64,000 bases of DNA from contig NZ_LT906662.1 of assembly GCF_900205865.1 (NCBI RefSeq), forward strand, positions 2,927,411 through 2,991,410. Direction: 5' to 3'. Numbering within the stretch: the first letter of the stretch is position 1; each line of letters begins with the position of its first letter. Under the pieces are notes generated by a model that was given only the letters and a program-made list of their open reading frames with translations, made no database searches and was not told the DNA's origin. The position numbers and the translations under genes were made by a program. This document shows positions 52,127 to 61,409 of the stretch, piece after piece. The DNA comes from Thermoanaerobacterium sp. RBIITD. GTDB taxonomy: Bacteria > Bacillota > Thermoanaerobacteria > Thermoanaerobacterales > Thermoanaerobacteraceae.

Positions 52127-52702
52127 TTAACTTTGCATAGTTTCAAGCAAAGCATTTAAGAAATTATAATTAATTTTGCCATTAATTATTTTATAATTTT
52201 TATCTTTGTTTATGTTATCATACATATTAAAAAGAAATAAATGATAAGTCTTAGTGGTTTCCAGAAAAACATTAATATAATTTTCATTGGTTATGCTTAT
52301 CATAATTTTTTCATTTTTTTTATTAGTTTCTAAATAAATTTCGTAGGAATAATCATTTGTATTAGTAAATTTACCGTTATATTGTACAAGTTTAAATTGT
52401 TTTAGATATGTTAATAAATCTTTTATTATCTTTGAATCATTGCTGCTCTTTGTTATTGCACTATTATTAGAGTCGTTAGTGTGCCTAATCAAAGTGACAG
52501 AAACGATTTTTGAATTACTGAAATTATTTAAAACCAACTGATTAAACATTCCCATTTCGAAATAATTTACGTATGAATTGATAACGAGGAATATACAAAA
52601 AAAGAAAAATCCAATATATTTTAGAATTTTTATTTTTTTAAATTTTAGCTGCAATAATAAAATAATTAAAGGCATTATTGCTAATATAGACAATAATAAC
52701 AA
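52127..52702 (-). CDS. Hypothetical membrane-anchored protein
   Basis: A 191-residue protein that I do not recognise. Two hydrophobic helices are at the N-terminus (MLLLSILAIMPLIILLLQL and YIGFFFFCIFLVINSYV), and the remaining 140 residues are polar, rich in Asn, Lys, Ser and Thr (SNNSAITKSSNDSKIIKDLL, KFTNTNDYSYEIYLETNKKN) and presumably outside. The base composition is more AT-rich than in its neighbours. The start is uncertain: the TTG at 52702 has only GGTAGGATT upstream. It may be a recent acquisition. Confidence 0.5.
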   Translation of the reverse strand: MLLLSILAIMPLIILLLQLKFKKIKILKYIGFFFFCIFLVINSYVNYFEMGMFNQLVLNNFSNSKIVSVTLIRHTNDSNNSAITKSSNDSKIIKDLLTYLKQFKLVQYNGKFTNTNDYSYEIYLETNKKNEKIMISITNENYINVFLETTKTYHLFLFNMYDNINKDKNYKIINGKINYNFLNALLETMQS

Positions 52703-52718
52703 TTAGATCAATCCTACC

Positions 52719-53014
52719 TTATAACCTATTAACAATATTATACAAAAAAGAAATCAAAAAGTAAACCAAATTAATAATTTTTTTAAGTTCTTCCAACGCC
52801 GTATTCCACGTCCTAAAATATCTAATAATAACTTTATAGGAAGGCTTAAAACGTCCACTTTTGTACTCATTGATGCTTGGCAAATGTCCAAAGTATTGAT
52901 AAGCCTGATTAAGTCCATTAATACAATCATCTTTTGTGTATCTAGTTATGTCATTATAAGGTATATTTAAGACTTTTTTAAGCCTTGTAATACCGCCATG
53001 ACGCTCAATTTGAG
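52719..53014 (-). pseudogene. 3' fragment of a gene with homing-endonuclease-associated repeats
   Basis: An open frame without a start runs from the element end to TAA at 52719-52721. It contains IERHGGITRLKKVLNIPYND and YTKDDCINGLNQAYQYFGHL with FKPSYKVIIRYFRTWNTALE, which resembles the HNH_repeat module of phage and mobile endonuclease-like proteins. The 5' part is missing, cut by the insertion element on its right. Confidence 0.55.
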
Positions 53015-53976
53015 TGTATATGCTAATATAAAAGTGATTCTTTCCAAAGTTAGTTTATTTTGCGCATATGTTCAGACCAAAGCACTTTAGCTTTTAGCGT
53101 ATCGAAGCTACACCTTCCATACATAATTCTTTTAATTACTTTGAGCTTATTGACACTGCCTTCCGCAAGACCATTATTAAAATCATATATTATTGCATTT
53201 CTAACAGCATCTATATCTTTTACTAGCCCTTTCACAAAACTTTCTATTTCGTGAATTTTTAACGAAATGGCTTTATCTATCCATTCTTCTAATTTACTAA
53301 TATTTTTCTCTAACAGTATTTCCCTAAATTCATTTACAAGATGATATATACTTGCATAAAATGGATATTCATTACATACTCTATCCAATTGCTCTTGAGT
53401 AATCATTTTTACTTCCTCGATAGGCTTATACAGCAACTTTATTAAATTTTTGCGCTCTATTAATTCGCTAATTTTGTCTCCATTATCATTAGATTTATCT
53501 TTATCATATTCCTTTTTGTAACGATGTTTCCATTCGCTAATATAGTGACGTATGTTGGAAATAGAACCATTGTAACCTTTTTTACGAATTATCTCATCAA
53601 TATTTGCTGATGTATATCCTTGCTCAATATAATGATTTAATTCATCTATAAATGGACTTAATTTACCTGGTTTTTTAATTTTTTTTGTTATGTTGTCTAT
53701 GTTACACTAAAAGTTTCTTTTATAATGTGAATGAACTTTTGTAGATGTTTGACCACAGAAAGGACATTTTAATTCTTTTCTATTTGATTCCACTTTGATA
53801 TATATAGTATCATCAATTATTTCATGGCTTTTATATTCTAAATTTTTATCCAGCATCTTAATAAATTCATCCATCTAAGAGTCCTCTTTTCTAATTTTCT
53901 TATCATTCTATTATATCATGCATTTATTAGATTTAAACTAACTGTGGAAAGAACCACTTTTAGTGTAACATAGACA
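53015..53976 (-). mobile_element. Internally deleted ISL3-like insertion element, 962 bp
   Basis: The ends are imperfect 39-bp inverted repeats: left TGTATATGCTAATATAAAAG then TGATTCTTTCCAAAGTTAG (53015-53053), right the complement of TGTCTATGTTACACTAAAAG then TGGTTCTTTCCACAGTTAG (53938-53976). Both start TGT and end ACA. No direct target duplication is seen (flanks AATTTGAG and TTTTAGCC). Inside is a minus-strand transposase with zinc finger and C-terminal ISL3 parts but missing the middle. A 21-bp copy of the right tip occurs inside at 53694-53714. It should be immobile on its own. Confidence 0.75.
53050..53874 (-). pseudogene. ISL3-like transposase with internal deletion and stop
   Basis: From ATG 53874 the frame reads the N-terminal zinc finger (ELKCPFCGQTSTKVHSHYKR), then NF and TAG at the internal 21-bp end copy. 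The same frame goes on with CNIDNITKKIKKPGKLSPFI and EQGYTSANIDEIIRKKGYNG, and ends with DFNNGLAEGSVNKLKVIKRI, MYGRCSFDTLKAKVL, the typical C-terminus of ISL3 transposases. About 150-200 residues with part of the DDE core are missing compared with an intact transposase of 420 residues or so. Confidence 0.8.
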
Positions 53977-54184
53977 TTTTAGCCTTTTCTAGATTCCTAT
54001 CATCTTTTAATTCAAATGTAAATTCATCCATTTTGTTTTTCAGTATTTCTGCATGTGTCATTTCATCTTTTGCCATCTCTTTAAATACATTGTAAAGTTC
54101 ATTGTCTTTATTCAATTCAGCTTGATTATTGTAGTAATCTACACCATCCAGTTCCATTTTGATTGCATACTCTAAAGGATTCAT
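53960..54184 (-). pseudogene. Rubrerythrin/ferritin-like protein truncated by the insertion element
   Basis: ATG 54184 with GGAGATGAT upstream opens MNPLEYAIKMELDGVDYYNN, followed by FKEMAKDEMTHAEILKNKMD, a ferritin-like diiron pattern (ExxxY...DExxHxxxL). The native sequence ends at about residue 69 (NLEKAK), and the last codons MSMLH and stop come from the tip of the element. Typical members are about 150-170 residues, so the second half of the helical bundle is gone and iron binding should be lost. Confidence 0.75.
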
Positions 54185-54351
54185 ATAATCATCTCCATTA
54201 TCAATAAATAATATTTTTCTTCTAATAATATTATAACATTATTTGCAAATTAATTAAATAAGAAAAAAGAAAATATTTCTTTATAAATTCTTTATAATTT
54301 AATTTTATAATACAAACATCAAACAAAAAGATGGGAGAAAGGTGGTATATT

Positions 54352-55050
54352 ATGGAATATATACTTGAAACGAGAAATTTAAAAAAGTCCTATGGGAAAC
54401 ACTTAGTTGTAGATGACATTTCATTAAAAGTTCCTAGAGGATCTATATATGGGCTTCTTGGACCTAATGGCGCCGGTAAATCTACTACATTAAAGATGGT
54501 AACTGGTTTACTGCATCCAACATCAGGTGAAATATTTGTATTTGGAGAGAGGTGGCGAAGAGAACATCTTGATAGAATTGGTGCACTTATTGAGTTACCT
54601 GCACTATATGGGAATTTGACGGCACATGAGAATCTTTTGGTTCACGCAAGATTAATTGGAATTGCTGATGAGAGGATTAAAGAAGTTCTAGAAATTGTAG
54701 ATTTAAATGATACAGGTAAAAAACTAGTATCGCAATTTTCTACAGGCATGAAACAGAGATTAGGTATTGCCATTGCTTTATTAGGAAATCCTGATTTGTT
54801 AATACTTGATGAGCCATCCAATGGTTTAGATCCTATAGGTATACAGAATCTTCGAGAATTAATAAAGTCTTTTCAGAAAATGGGTATTACAGTAATATTA
54901 TCAAGCCATATTTTAACAGAAGTTTCAAAGCTTGTTGATACAATAGGTATTATAAGTAATGGCAAAATTAAATACCAAGGAACAATAGATGAAAAGCAAG
55001 ACATTGAACAGTTATTTTTTAATGTAGTGAGAGGTGAAAAAAATGATTAA
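54352..55050 (+). CDS. Lantibiotic-type ABC exporter, ATP-binding subunit
   Basis: A 232-residue ATPase from ATG 54352 with AAAGGTGG 6 nt upstream. Motifs are Walker A (GLLGPNGAGKSTTLKM), a Q-loop region (GALIELPALYGNLTAHENLL), the signature STGMKQRLGIA (a variant of LSGGQ), and Walker B (LLILDEPSNGLDPIG). The GALIELPALY segment is typical of the nisin/gallidermin immunity and bacitracin-export group. It is the first of five overlapping genes (ATPase, two permeases, response regulator, kinase). Confidence 0.92.
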   Translation: MEYILETRNLKKSYGKHLVVDDISLKVPRGSIYGLLGPNGAGKSTTLKMVTGLLHPTSGEIFVFGERWRREHLDRIGALIELPALYGNLTAHENLLVHARLIGIADERIKEVLEIVDLNDTGKKLVSQFSTGMKQRLGIAIALLGNPDLLILDEPSNGLDPIGIQNLRELIKSFQKMGITVILSSHILTEVSKLVDTIGIISNGKIKYQGTIDEKQDIEQLFFNVVRGEKND

Positions 55051-55801
55051 TATTTTGAAATCGGAAAATTTAAAGTACAGAAGGACTTTTATGAGAAAAC
55101 TTATTATATTTGCGCCGCTGTTTTTTGTGCTGTATGCACTACCGCAAAAGATATTTATGCCTGCAACTTATCTCATGCCATGGCAGCTTCTTATTGATTT
55201 GGTGTACAATTGGTGGTCGGTAATTTTTATACCGATTGGCTTCGCACTTTATGCATCGCTGGTAGCTTTGCATGAGAAAAAATCTGGCCGATATCGAAGT
55301 ATAAAAAGTCGAAATGTTTCTCTACACAAAATATGGATAGGTAAAATATTGATAATGGCCTTCTATACATTTTTGTCAACATTGGTTTTGATTATTGCTA
55401 TTATTATAACAGGATCAATAACGGCAGGTGGAGATATTCCTTGGGGTAAAATAATTGCAGGAGGATTTTTTACATGGGTTACATCGCTTGCTCTTAATCC
55501 TTTGGAATTATGGCTGGCAACTATGAAAGGAACATTTTATAGCATTGCATTAGGGTTTGTAGGACTTATTATCGGTGTGATTGGAGCTTCTAAATTATAT
55601 TGGATCTATATTCCATGGAGCTGGCCAATAAGGCTTATGTGCCCAATAATAGGTGTTCACCCTAACGGTACATTGTTACAGATTAATGACTCCTTAAGAG
55701 ATCCATCGGTAATCCCGATAGGCGTTATTGTATCAGCTTTAGCGTTTTTGATATTCTCAATTCTTACTATGATTTGGTTTCAAAGGAGAGATCTAAATTG
55801 A
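55043..55801 (+). CDS. Lantibiotic-type ABC exporter permease 1 (MutE/EpiE-like)
   Basis: A 252-residue membrane protein from ATG 55043, preceded by GAGGTGA within the ATPase gene (8-nt overlap). About six helices are visible, beginning after KSENLKYRRTFMRKLIIFAP, with the motif IFIPIGFALYASLVALHEKK and the later YIPWSWPIRLMCPIIGVHPN, both typical for the MutE/EpiE group of immunity permeases. It should form the membrane part of the exporter together with the next gene. Confidence 0.88.
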   Translation: MINILKSENLKYRRTFMRKLIIFAPLFFVLYALPQKIFMPATYLMPWQLLIDLVYNWWSVIFIPIGFALYASLVALHEKKSGRYRSIKSRNVSLHKIWIGKILIMAFYTFLSTLVLIIAIIITGSITAGGDIPWGKIIAGGFFTWVTSLALNPLELWLATMKGTFYSIALGFVGLIIGVIGASKLYWIYIPWSWPIRLMCPIIGVHPNGTLLQINDSLRDPSVIPIGVIVSALAFLIFSILTMIWFQRRDLN

Positions 55802-56574
55802 TGAAGATATTGTATTCTGAAATAATAAAGACGAAGCGTACACCTTTAAGATATATTACATTTTTGCTTCCGGAATTGTTTTCATCTGCACTTCTATGGT
55901 ACTGTTCAGTAAGATCTTTATCTGATTTTTATATACATCAAGCCTTTTTTGAAATCTGGACGGCAGTGGTTGTTCCGATTGTGGCTGGCTTATTATTTGG
56001 TTTGGCTGCAAATCAGGAGGAGAATGCTGGAGGTTTCATAAACTTGTTTGGCAATAATTTTGAAAGGAGCAGTTTATACATTGGCAAATTCATAATTATA
56101 GCATTATCAATACAGATAAGTATGATAATTTCAATATTTATTTTTGGAATTGGGTTTGAAATATTACGTGGGAATTTTCCGTGGGTCATCTATATAGCGT
56201 CTTTTATTTTAGAATCAATCGGTGCATTATCATTATTGTCTATGTATATGTGGATTAGTTTTGCATGGGGATTGGGAGCATCAATTGGATTTGGTGGCTT
56301 TGGCATGTTAGTTGCTGCGCTTATGTCTACGAACTTAGGCAATAGTATATGGACTTATATCCCATGGGCATGGCCTGTGAGGTTATCAGAACTTCCTGGT
56401 GCATATCTTCTTTTTACATCAAGCATGACGTATCCGCCTAAAATAATATCGTCGGGAGAATTGATTAATCAAATCGCCAGTGGGTTCATCTTTGCTTCAT
56501 TGTTTTTTATATTTATGATTGTTGGTGGTATAATATGGTTTAAGAGATGGGAAGGCAGGAAAATGTATGAGTAA
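55801..56574 (+). CDS. Lantibiotic-type ABC exporter permease 2 (MutG/EpiG-like)
   Basis: A 257-residue membrane protein, ATG 55801, overlapping the previous stop by one base, with AAAGGAGAG upstream. It is distantly similar to permease 1, sharing the start KILYSEIIKTKRTPLRYITF, the segment VVPIVAGLLFGLAANQEENA and YIPWAWPVRLSELPGAYLLF. The pair forms the heterodimeric channel of the exporter that removes peptide antibiotics from the membrane. Confidence 0.87.
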   Translation: MKILYSEIIKTKRTPLRYITFLLPELFSSALLWYCSVRSLSDFYIHQAFFEIWTAVVVPIVAGLLFGLAANQEENAGGFINLFGNNFERSSLYIGKFIIIALSIQISMIISIFIFGIGFEILRGNFPWVIYIASFILESIGALSLLSMYMWISFAWGLGASIGFGGFGMLVAALMSTNLGNSIWTYIPWAWPVRLSELPGAYLLFTSSMTYPPKIISSGELINQIASGFIFASLFFIFMIVGGIIWFKRWEGRKMYE

Positions 56575-57262
56575 AATATTAATTATTGATGATGAGAAAG
56601 AGATAGCTGATTTGTTAAAAGATTCGCTTGAAAGAAAGGGCAATACTGTTCTGACTGCTTATAATGGCAAGGAAGGAATTGAAAAAGCTAAAGAAATGCC
56701 GGATCTTATAGTGCTTGATATTATGATGCCTGATATTGATGGGTATGAAGTTTGCCGTAAGATAAGGGATACTGTAATTTGTCCCATCGTATTTTTAAGT
56801 GCAAAACAAAGCGAAATGGACAGGATAAAGGGATTTGCCTTAGGTGGTGATGATTATGTTGTAAAACCATTTAGCTTAAAGGAATTGTTAGCAAGGATAG
56901 ATGCACATTTGCGAAGGGAAAAGCGAGCAATTTTATTAAATGAAGAAGGAAAAAGGGCTTTATTAAATTTTAAAAACATTACAATAGATTTAAAGTCGCG
57001 GGAAGTGATGGTGAATGGGAATCCTATTGGGCTTACAAAAAAAGAATTCGATGTTTTAGAGCTTTTGTCGCTTCATCCCGGTCAAGTATTTTCAAAAGAA
57101 CAGATATATGAAAAAGTATGGGGTTTTGATGCAGAAGGTGACACTACTACAGTTACAGAGCATATTAAAAATATAAGAGCAAAAATTGAGAACTTTGATC
57201 CTGACACAGAATATATTAAGACAGTGTGGGGAATAGGTTATAAATGGGAGAAGGTTTTATGA
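56567..57262 (+). CDS. OmpR-family response regulator
   Basis: A 231-residue regulator overlapping permease 2 by 8 nt. The receiver has ILIIDDEKEIADLL (acid pocket), PDLIVLDIMMPDIDGYEVCR (phospho-acceptor Asp), the Thr/Ser position FLSAKQSE and VVKPF (Lys). The C-terminal winged helix shows LTKKEFDVLELLSLHPGQVF and TVTEHIKNIRAKI. It likely controls this exporter operon in response to an antimicrobial peptide sensed by the next gene's product. Confidence 0.94.
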   Translation: MSKILIIDDEKEIADLLKDSLERKGNTVLTAYNGKEGIEKAKEMPDLIVLDIMMPDIDGYEVCRKIRDTVICPIVFLSAKQSEMDRIKGFALGGDDYVVKPFSLKELLARIDAHLRREKRAILLNEEGKRALLNFKNITIDLKSREVMVNGNPIGLTKKEFDVLELLSLHPGQVFSKEQIYEKVWGFDAEGDTTTVTEHIKNIRAKIENFDPDTEYIKTVWGIGYKWEKVL

Positions 57263-58710
57263 TATTTAAAAATAAACCGCTAAAGACACAGTTTATTATA
57301 TCTTTTGTTTCTATATTGATATTAAGCATACTGGCTACTATAGTGACGTATTATATAGGATATCTGTTGTTTTTAAATATTCAGTATAAAAAGGTTTATC
57401 CGGCTAATTACTATGAGAAGATGATTCCTTCAATCGAAAGCAAGATTCGAGGATATGGATCGGATATATTAAATATTAATAATAAAAGTAAGATTGACAA
57501 AATCATACCAAAAGAAGGTATTAAGTATCAAGTGATGAATCAAAATGGACATAAAATATATGGCACTGATAATCAGAAGCTGATTAGGGATAGAGACGAA
57601 CTGTATAAAATTATAAATACGACATCTGGTATAAAAGGTAACTATTATAAAACTATACCGATAATAAATAAGCAAGGTACGATAGAAGGTGCTGTTTCAC
57701 TGTCTTATACATTAACGCCTTATTTTATTAATAAGGTAGACAGAATTCTATACGAGCCATTATTTATAATAATAGTATTTTCGCCGTTTATTTACATTGC
57801 TTTATTTACAATACTTTTTTCTCTGGAATTTACTAAAAATATAAGAAAACCTTTAAATTTGATTATCGAGGCGTCAAGAAAAATAAAAGAAAGAGATCTC
57901 AATTTTGACATTGATTATAAAGCGGATAATGAACTTGGTAGTTTATGTGTAGCATTTAATGATATGAAAGATGAATTAAAAAATTCTCTTACTGCTCAGT
58001 GGAAAATCGAACAGGAAAGGCACGAAATGGTAGAATCCCTCGCCCATGATTTGAAGACACCTATTTCAATAATCAGAGGATATGCTGAATCATTGCTTGA
58101 TGATTGTATAGGCGACAAGTTAAAATTTAAAAAGTATTTAGATGTGATTGTTGAGAATGCTGATAAATGTATAAAGATTGTAAAGATGATGTTGTACATA
58201 TCTGAATTAGATGATTCACCAGCCAATCTGAATTTTAGTCAGATAAATATAAAAGATTTTTTAACGCGCAAAATAGATGAATATAAACAAATTTCAAAAG
58301 ACAAAAATTTAAATTTTGATTTGGATATTTTAGACCAAAGGCATGATAAATCAATGGTATATATAGACGTTGAAAAGTTTGAGAGGGTAATGGATAATAT
58401 CGTTATTAACAGTATAAAATATACGCCTGAATTAGGAATGATAAAGATAAGAGGTAATATCGATGAAGATAAAATTTATATAACAGTTTGTGATTCAGGA
58501 AGTGGATTCAGCCAGAAAGACTTAGCACATCTTTTTGATAGATTTTACAGAGGAGATGTATCTAGGTCATCAGAAGATGGACACGCTGGACTTGGACTTT
58601 ACATTGCAAAAAAGTTGGTAGAGCTCCATGGCGGGAAAATTGAAGCTTACAACTCAGATGGTAGAGGTGCCTGTATTAAGTTTGATTTAAAGTATGAGAA
58701 GAGTGTGTAA
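57259..58710 (+). CDS. Membrane sensor histidine kinase
   Basis: A 483-residue kinase from ATG 57259 (GGGAGAAGG upstream), overlapping the regulator by 4 nt. Two membrane helices (FIISFVSILILSILATIVTY and LFIIIVFSPFIYIALFTILF) enclose an extracellular domain of about 130 residues. A HAMP region, the H box (LAHDLKTPISIIRGYAE), N box (MDNIVINSIKYTP), G1 (VCDSGSGFS) and G2 (GHAGLGLYIAKKLVELHGG) follow. The sizeable outer domain differs from BceS kinases, which have none, so sensing is probably direct. Confidence 0.93.
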   Translation: MIFKNKPLKTQFIISFVSILILSILATIVTYYIGYLLFLNIQYKKVYPANYYEKMIPSIESKIRGYGSDILNINNKSKIDKIIPKEGIKYQVMNQNGHKIYGTDNQKLIRDRDELYKIINTTSGIKGNYYKTIPIINKQGTIEGAVSLSYTLTPYFINKVDRILYEPLFIIIVFSPFIYIALFTILFSLEFTKNIRKPLNLIIEASRKIKERDLNFDIDYKADNELGSLCVAFNDMKDELKNSLTAQWKIEQERHEMVESLAHDLKTPISIIRGYAESLLDDCIGDKLKFKKYLDVIVENADKCIKIVKMMLYISELDDSPANLNFSQINIKDFLTRKIDEYKQISKDKNLNFDLDILDQRHDKSMVYIDVEKFERVMDNIVINSIKYTPELGMIKIRGNIDEDKIYITVCDSGSGFSQKDLAHLFDRFYRGDVSRSSEDGHAGLGLYIAKKLVELHGGKIEAYNSDGRGACIKFDLKYEKSV

Positions 58711-58756
58711 AATCATAAAAACAATCTTGACACAGGGTATATAATAAAGATGATGT

Positions 58757-58769
58757 TGTAAATTTTACA
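58757..58769 (+). promoter_or_regulatory. TGTAAA/TTTACA palindrome before the EamA gene
   Basis: TGTAAATTTTACA is an inverted repeat between the TATAAT at 58740-58745 and the ribosome site. A very similar sequence lies before the EamA fragment at 49984-49995. It is a likely operator; the regulator is unknown. Confidence 0.5.
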
Positions 58770-58785
58770 TAAGAAGGTGACAAGA

Positions 58786-59688
58786 TTGAATAGAGGCTAT
58801 ATCTACCTTATCATAACCGTACTGTTCTTCAGCACTTACGAAGTGGTGGGAAGGACACTTACAGGCATTGTAAATCCAGTTCAGATAAATTTCATCAGGT
58901 TTTTTATCGGCGGACTTATATTACTGCCTATTGCCATTAAAAATATTAAAAGGAAAAATCTTCACATAACGCTTCAAGATTTTACACTATTAGTTTTTAT
59001 AGGGCTTACAAATGTGGTATTTAGCATGTCATTTTTGCAGATAGGGATAAACATGACATCGGCCAGTCTTTCTGCCGTCATATTCAGTTCAAATCCTCTT
59101 TTTGTAATGATTGCAGCTTCTCTTATATTAAATGAAAAATTAGATTCTGCCAAAATTTACGGACTTATACTGGGCATAATAGGTCTGGTTATTGTATTTT
59201 ACAAGCAGCTAATGTCAGGTGGTAATCATTTAACTGGAATTGTACTTCTTGTGTTGTCGTCAATCATGTATGGTGTATACACAGTGTTGGGCAAGAAATT
59301 CACTGTTAAGTTCGATAGCGTTGTTATGAATTCATTCTCTTTTATAATAGGAAGTTTGCTTCTTATGCCATTGCTTCTGTACAATAGATATCCTATTTTT
59401 AGCTTGCCTGCAAAAGCCGTACCGCAAATGCTGTATTTAACTGTATTTGTTACAGGTATTGCATATTACACTTATTTTTTAGGTTTATCAAGTGTAAATA
59501 CTGGTGTAGGATCTATGGTTTTCTTTGCAAAGCCGATACTAGCCAGCATAATTGCAGCAATATTTTTATCAGAAAAAATTACTATCCAGCTTGTAATCGG
59601 AACAATCGTAATACTTATAGGTATATTGATTGTACAGAGAGATAATATAGCTTTATTTAGCAGTAAAAATGCAGATGAAGAGATGTAA
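58786..59688 (+). CDS. EamA/DMT-superfamily metabolite exporter
   Basis: A 300-residue protein from TTG 58786 (GAAGGTGAC upstream) with about ten membrane helices in two EamA repeats. Repeat 1 begins GYIYLIITVLFFSTYEVVGR and has INFIRFFIGGLILLPIAIKN; repeat 2 begins GIVLLVLSSIMYGVYTVLGK and ends with KPILASIIAAIFLSEKITIQ. Substrates of such carriers are usually amino acids, sugars or drugs and cannot be told. The N-terminal part and control region are duplicated at 50 kb in broken form. Confidence 0.92.
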   Translation: MNRGYIYLIITVLFFSTYEVVGRTLTGIVNPVQINFIRFFIGGLILLPIAIKNIKRKNLHITLQDFTLLVFIGLTNVVFSMSFLQIGINMTSASLSAVIFSSNPLFVMIAASLILNEKLDSAKIYGLILGIIGLVIVFYKQLMSGGNHLTGIVLLVLSSIMYGVYTVLGKKFTVKFDSVVMNSFSFIIGSLLLMPLLLYNRYPIFSLPAKAVPQMLYLTVFVTGIAYYTYFLGLSSVNTGVGSMVFFAKPILASIIAAIFLSEKITIQLVIGTIVILIGILIVQRDNIALFSSKNADEEM

Positions 59689-59690
59689 AA

Positions 59691-59725
59691 GAGGGTCTCA
59701 ATGTGATTTAGAGGCCCTTTAACTT
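59691..59725. terminator. Terminator between EamA and permease genes
   Basis: AGAGGGTCTC (59690-59700 region) pairs with GAGGCCCTTT (59712-59722 region) over 10 bp with G-T pairs, between convergent genes. Confidence 0.7.
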
Positions 59726-59729
59726 ATTT

Positions 59730-60296
59730 TTACACATCCAAATTTTCTACCTTTTTCTTGAAGACAAATTTTATGAATAATGCCAGAACGATCAATTCAA
59801 GTATTAGAACTATTTTATTAAATTTAGCAGTAAATTCTATGCCTAGTATATTGACAACTGTGTTAACGATTATGAAGACCAATGCCCATATGACAACTGG
59901 AACAGATGGGAATATGTTGCTTAATGCTGCAGCACTGACGACATACAAGAGTGCAGGTACTAAAAGATAATCTAATAGTATAGCCCATCCAGTGAAAAAA
60001 CCAATGACTTTGTTTAAACCATTTGTCGCATAAGAATAAACAGAACCAGCGATTGGAAAAGCTTCAGACATTGAAGCATAGCTAAATGCAGTAAATATCA
60101 TTCAGATTATGCCTATTACATAGGCAAGTGCTACCATTCCCTTTGATATGTCAGCTACAAAGCCGTAAATACCAAAGGGAGCTATTGGAACCATGAATAT
60201 GAGGCCATAAATGATGAGATCCCAGACAGTTAAAGCTCTTTTTAATTCCTGCTTATAGCCAAAGTTTTCCAGAGCACCGTCATTTTTATTATCCAT
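59730..60296 (-). pseudogene. Amino-acid permease (APC family) with in-frame UGA and lost C-terminus
   Basis: From ATG 60296 the frame reads ALTVWDLIIYGLIFMVPIAP and MVALAYVIGII, then TGA (60102-60104), then in the same frame MIFTAFSYASMSEAFPIAGS and TGWAILLDYLLVPALLYVVS, ending FKKKVENLDV at 59730. APC permeases are about 450 residues with 12 helices; here only about 188 codons and five helices remain. The UGA stands where a small residue is expected, so it looks like a Gly (GGA) to stop change rather than Sec. It lies 16 nt downstream of the formamidase gene. Confidence 0.8.
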
Positions 60297-60311
60297 TATT
60301 ATACCTCCTGA

Positions 60312-61207
60312 TTAAAATACTATTCCATACGTCTCAAGTACCCAATTTGGCATTGAGAAACGAGCTGTTTTAAGTGGGTCAACAACTTGCGATATTTGGA
60401 CATTGCCAGATATACTGAAAAGGGTTGATATTTCTTCTATCGATAGGTCAGTGTACTTTTGGAAAAGTTCTGCCATGTCTTTGACTGCTTTTTCTATAGT
60501 TTTTCTATTGATTCATTTGATGCAATTGTGGCTGTTACTTCATTTGTCTTGACGACTGGATTTTGGATTTTTAGATTTTTTAAAACTTTTAGCCATACAG
60601 TAACGGCGCCGTTTACTTCTACACCTGATACGCCTATCTCTCCAGCACCCATTACGGCATGTAAGTCTCCTAATGCGAAAAGTGCACCATCAACAAAGAC
60701 AGGCAAATAAAGCTTAGTGCCTTCACCGATAAGTGTAGTGTCCATATTTCCTCCATGAGGACCCGGTGTGCCGCAGTTTATTTCGCCTTCCTTTGGAGCG
60801 ACGCCTATTACACCTATCATTGGTTTTACAGGAAATGAGAGCTTTTCATTGAAAATGACTTTGCTATTATTTATCTCAACTACTTTTGAATACAGGTCAT
60901 TCATCTTATCGCCTAAAACTCCTAAATCCTTTCCTGTTGCAACGACACCTTTATTTTCGATGTCGATTTTTTTGATTGTCACTTCTAATACGTCATTTTC
61001 TTTTGCACCATTGATGTAGATTGGACCTGTTGCAGGGTTTACTTTGTCCCAATCCATTGTTTCCAATTTGTCATCATTTGTTTTGATTTGGTTTGAGAAA
61101 CAGTCTAGAGTTTCGATTTCCACATCATCGCCGTCATTTACAAAAAGATTAGGTTTATTGTTTTTTGTAAAGCTGAAGATGTTATTTTCTTTAGATAGTT
61201 TATACAT
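60312..61207 (-). pseudogene. Acetamidase/formamidase (FmdA/AmdA family), frameshifted
   Basis: ATG 61207 with AGGAGGTC upstream opens a 237-residue frame with FVNDGDDVEIETLDCFSNQI, NPATGPIYINGAKENDVLEV, CGTPGPHGGNMDTTLIGEGT and DLHAVMGAGEIGVSGVEVNG, the core of the family, which hydrolyses formamide or short amides. A one-base loss in an A-run near 60500 stops it early. The next frame supplies the normal end (KAVKDMAELFQKYTDLSIEE, QISQVVDPLKTARFSMPNWV). The last 60 residues are thus out of frame. A working shorter enzyme is unlikely but not excluded. Confidence 0.8.
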
Positions 61208-61409
61208 TATAAAGACCTCCTCGTATAATATGATTTGTAATCAACCAAAAAGATCGATCTTTAAAAAGATTACAAAATTTAATTGAACCTTGATAATTAA
61301 ATATTGTTTTACTAAATTTGTCATAATTAAATCCATCAAGTGCCACTTGATATTATGTATACTTCGCTTAGCTATTATCTATGTTTGGGAAGATGGGTTG
61401 TCAAGCCCG
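61208..61409. other. Spacer between formamidase and cbiF remnants
   Basis: About 200 bp without a recognisable gene. The left part carries the upstream region of the minus-strand formamidase; no cobalamin riboswitch (box GCCACTG) is seen before the cbi genes, which fits loss of the 5' half of cbiF. Confidence 0.5.
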
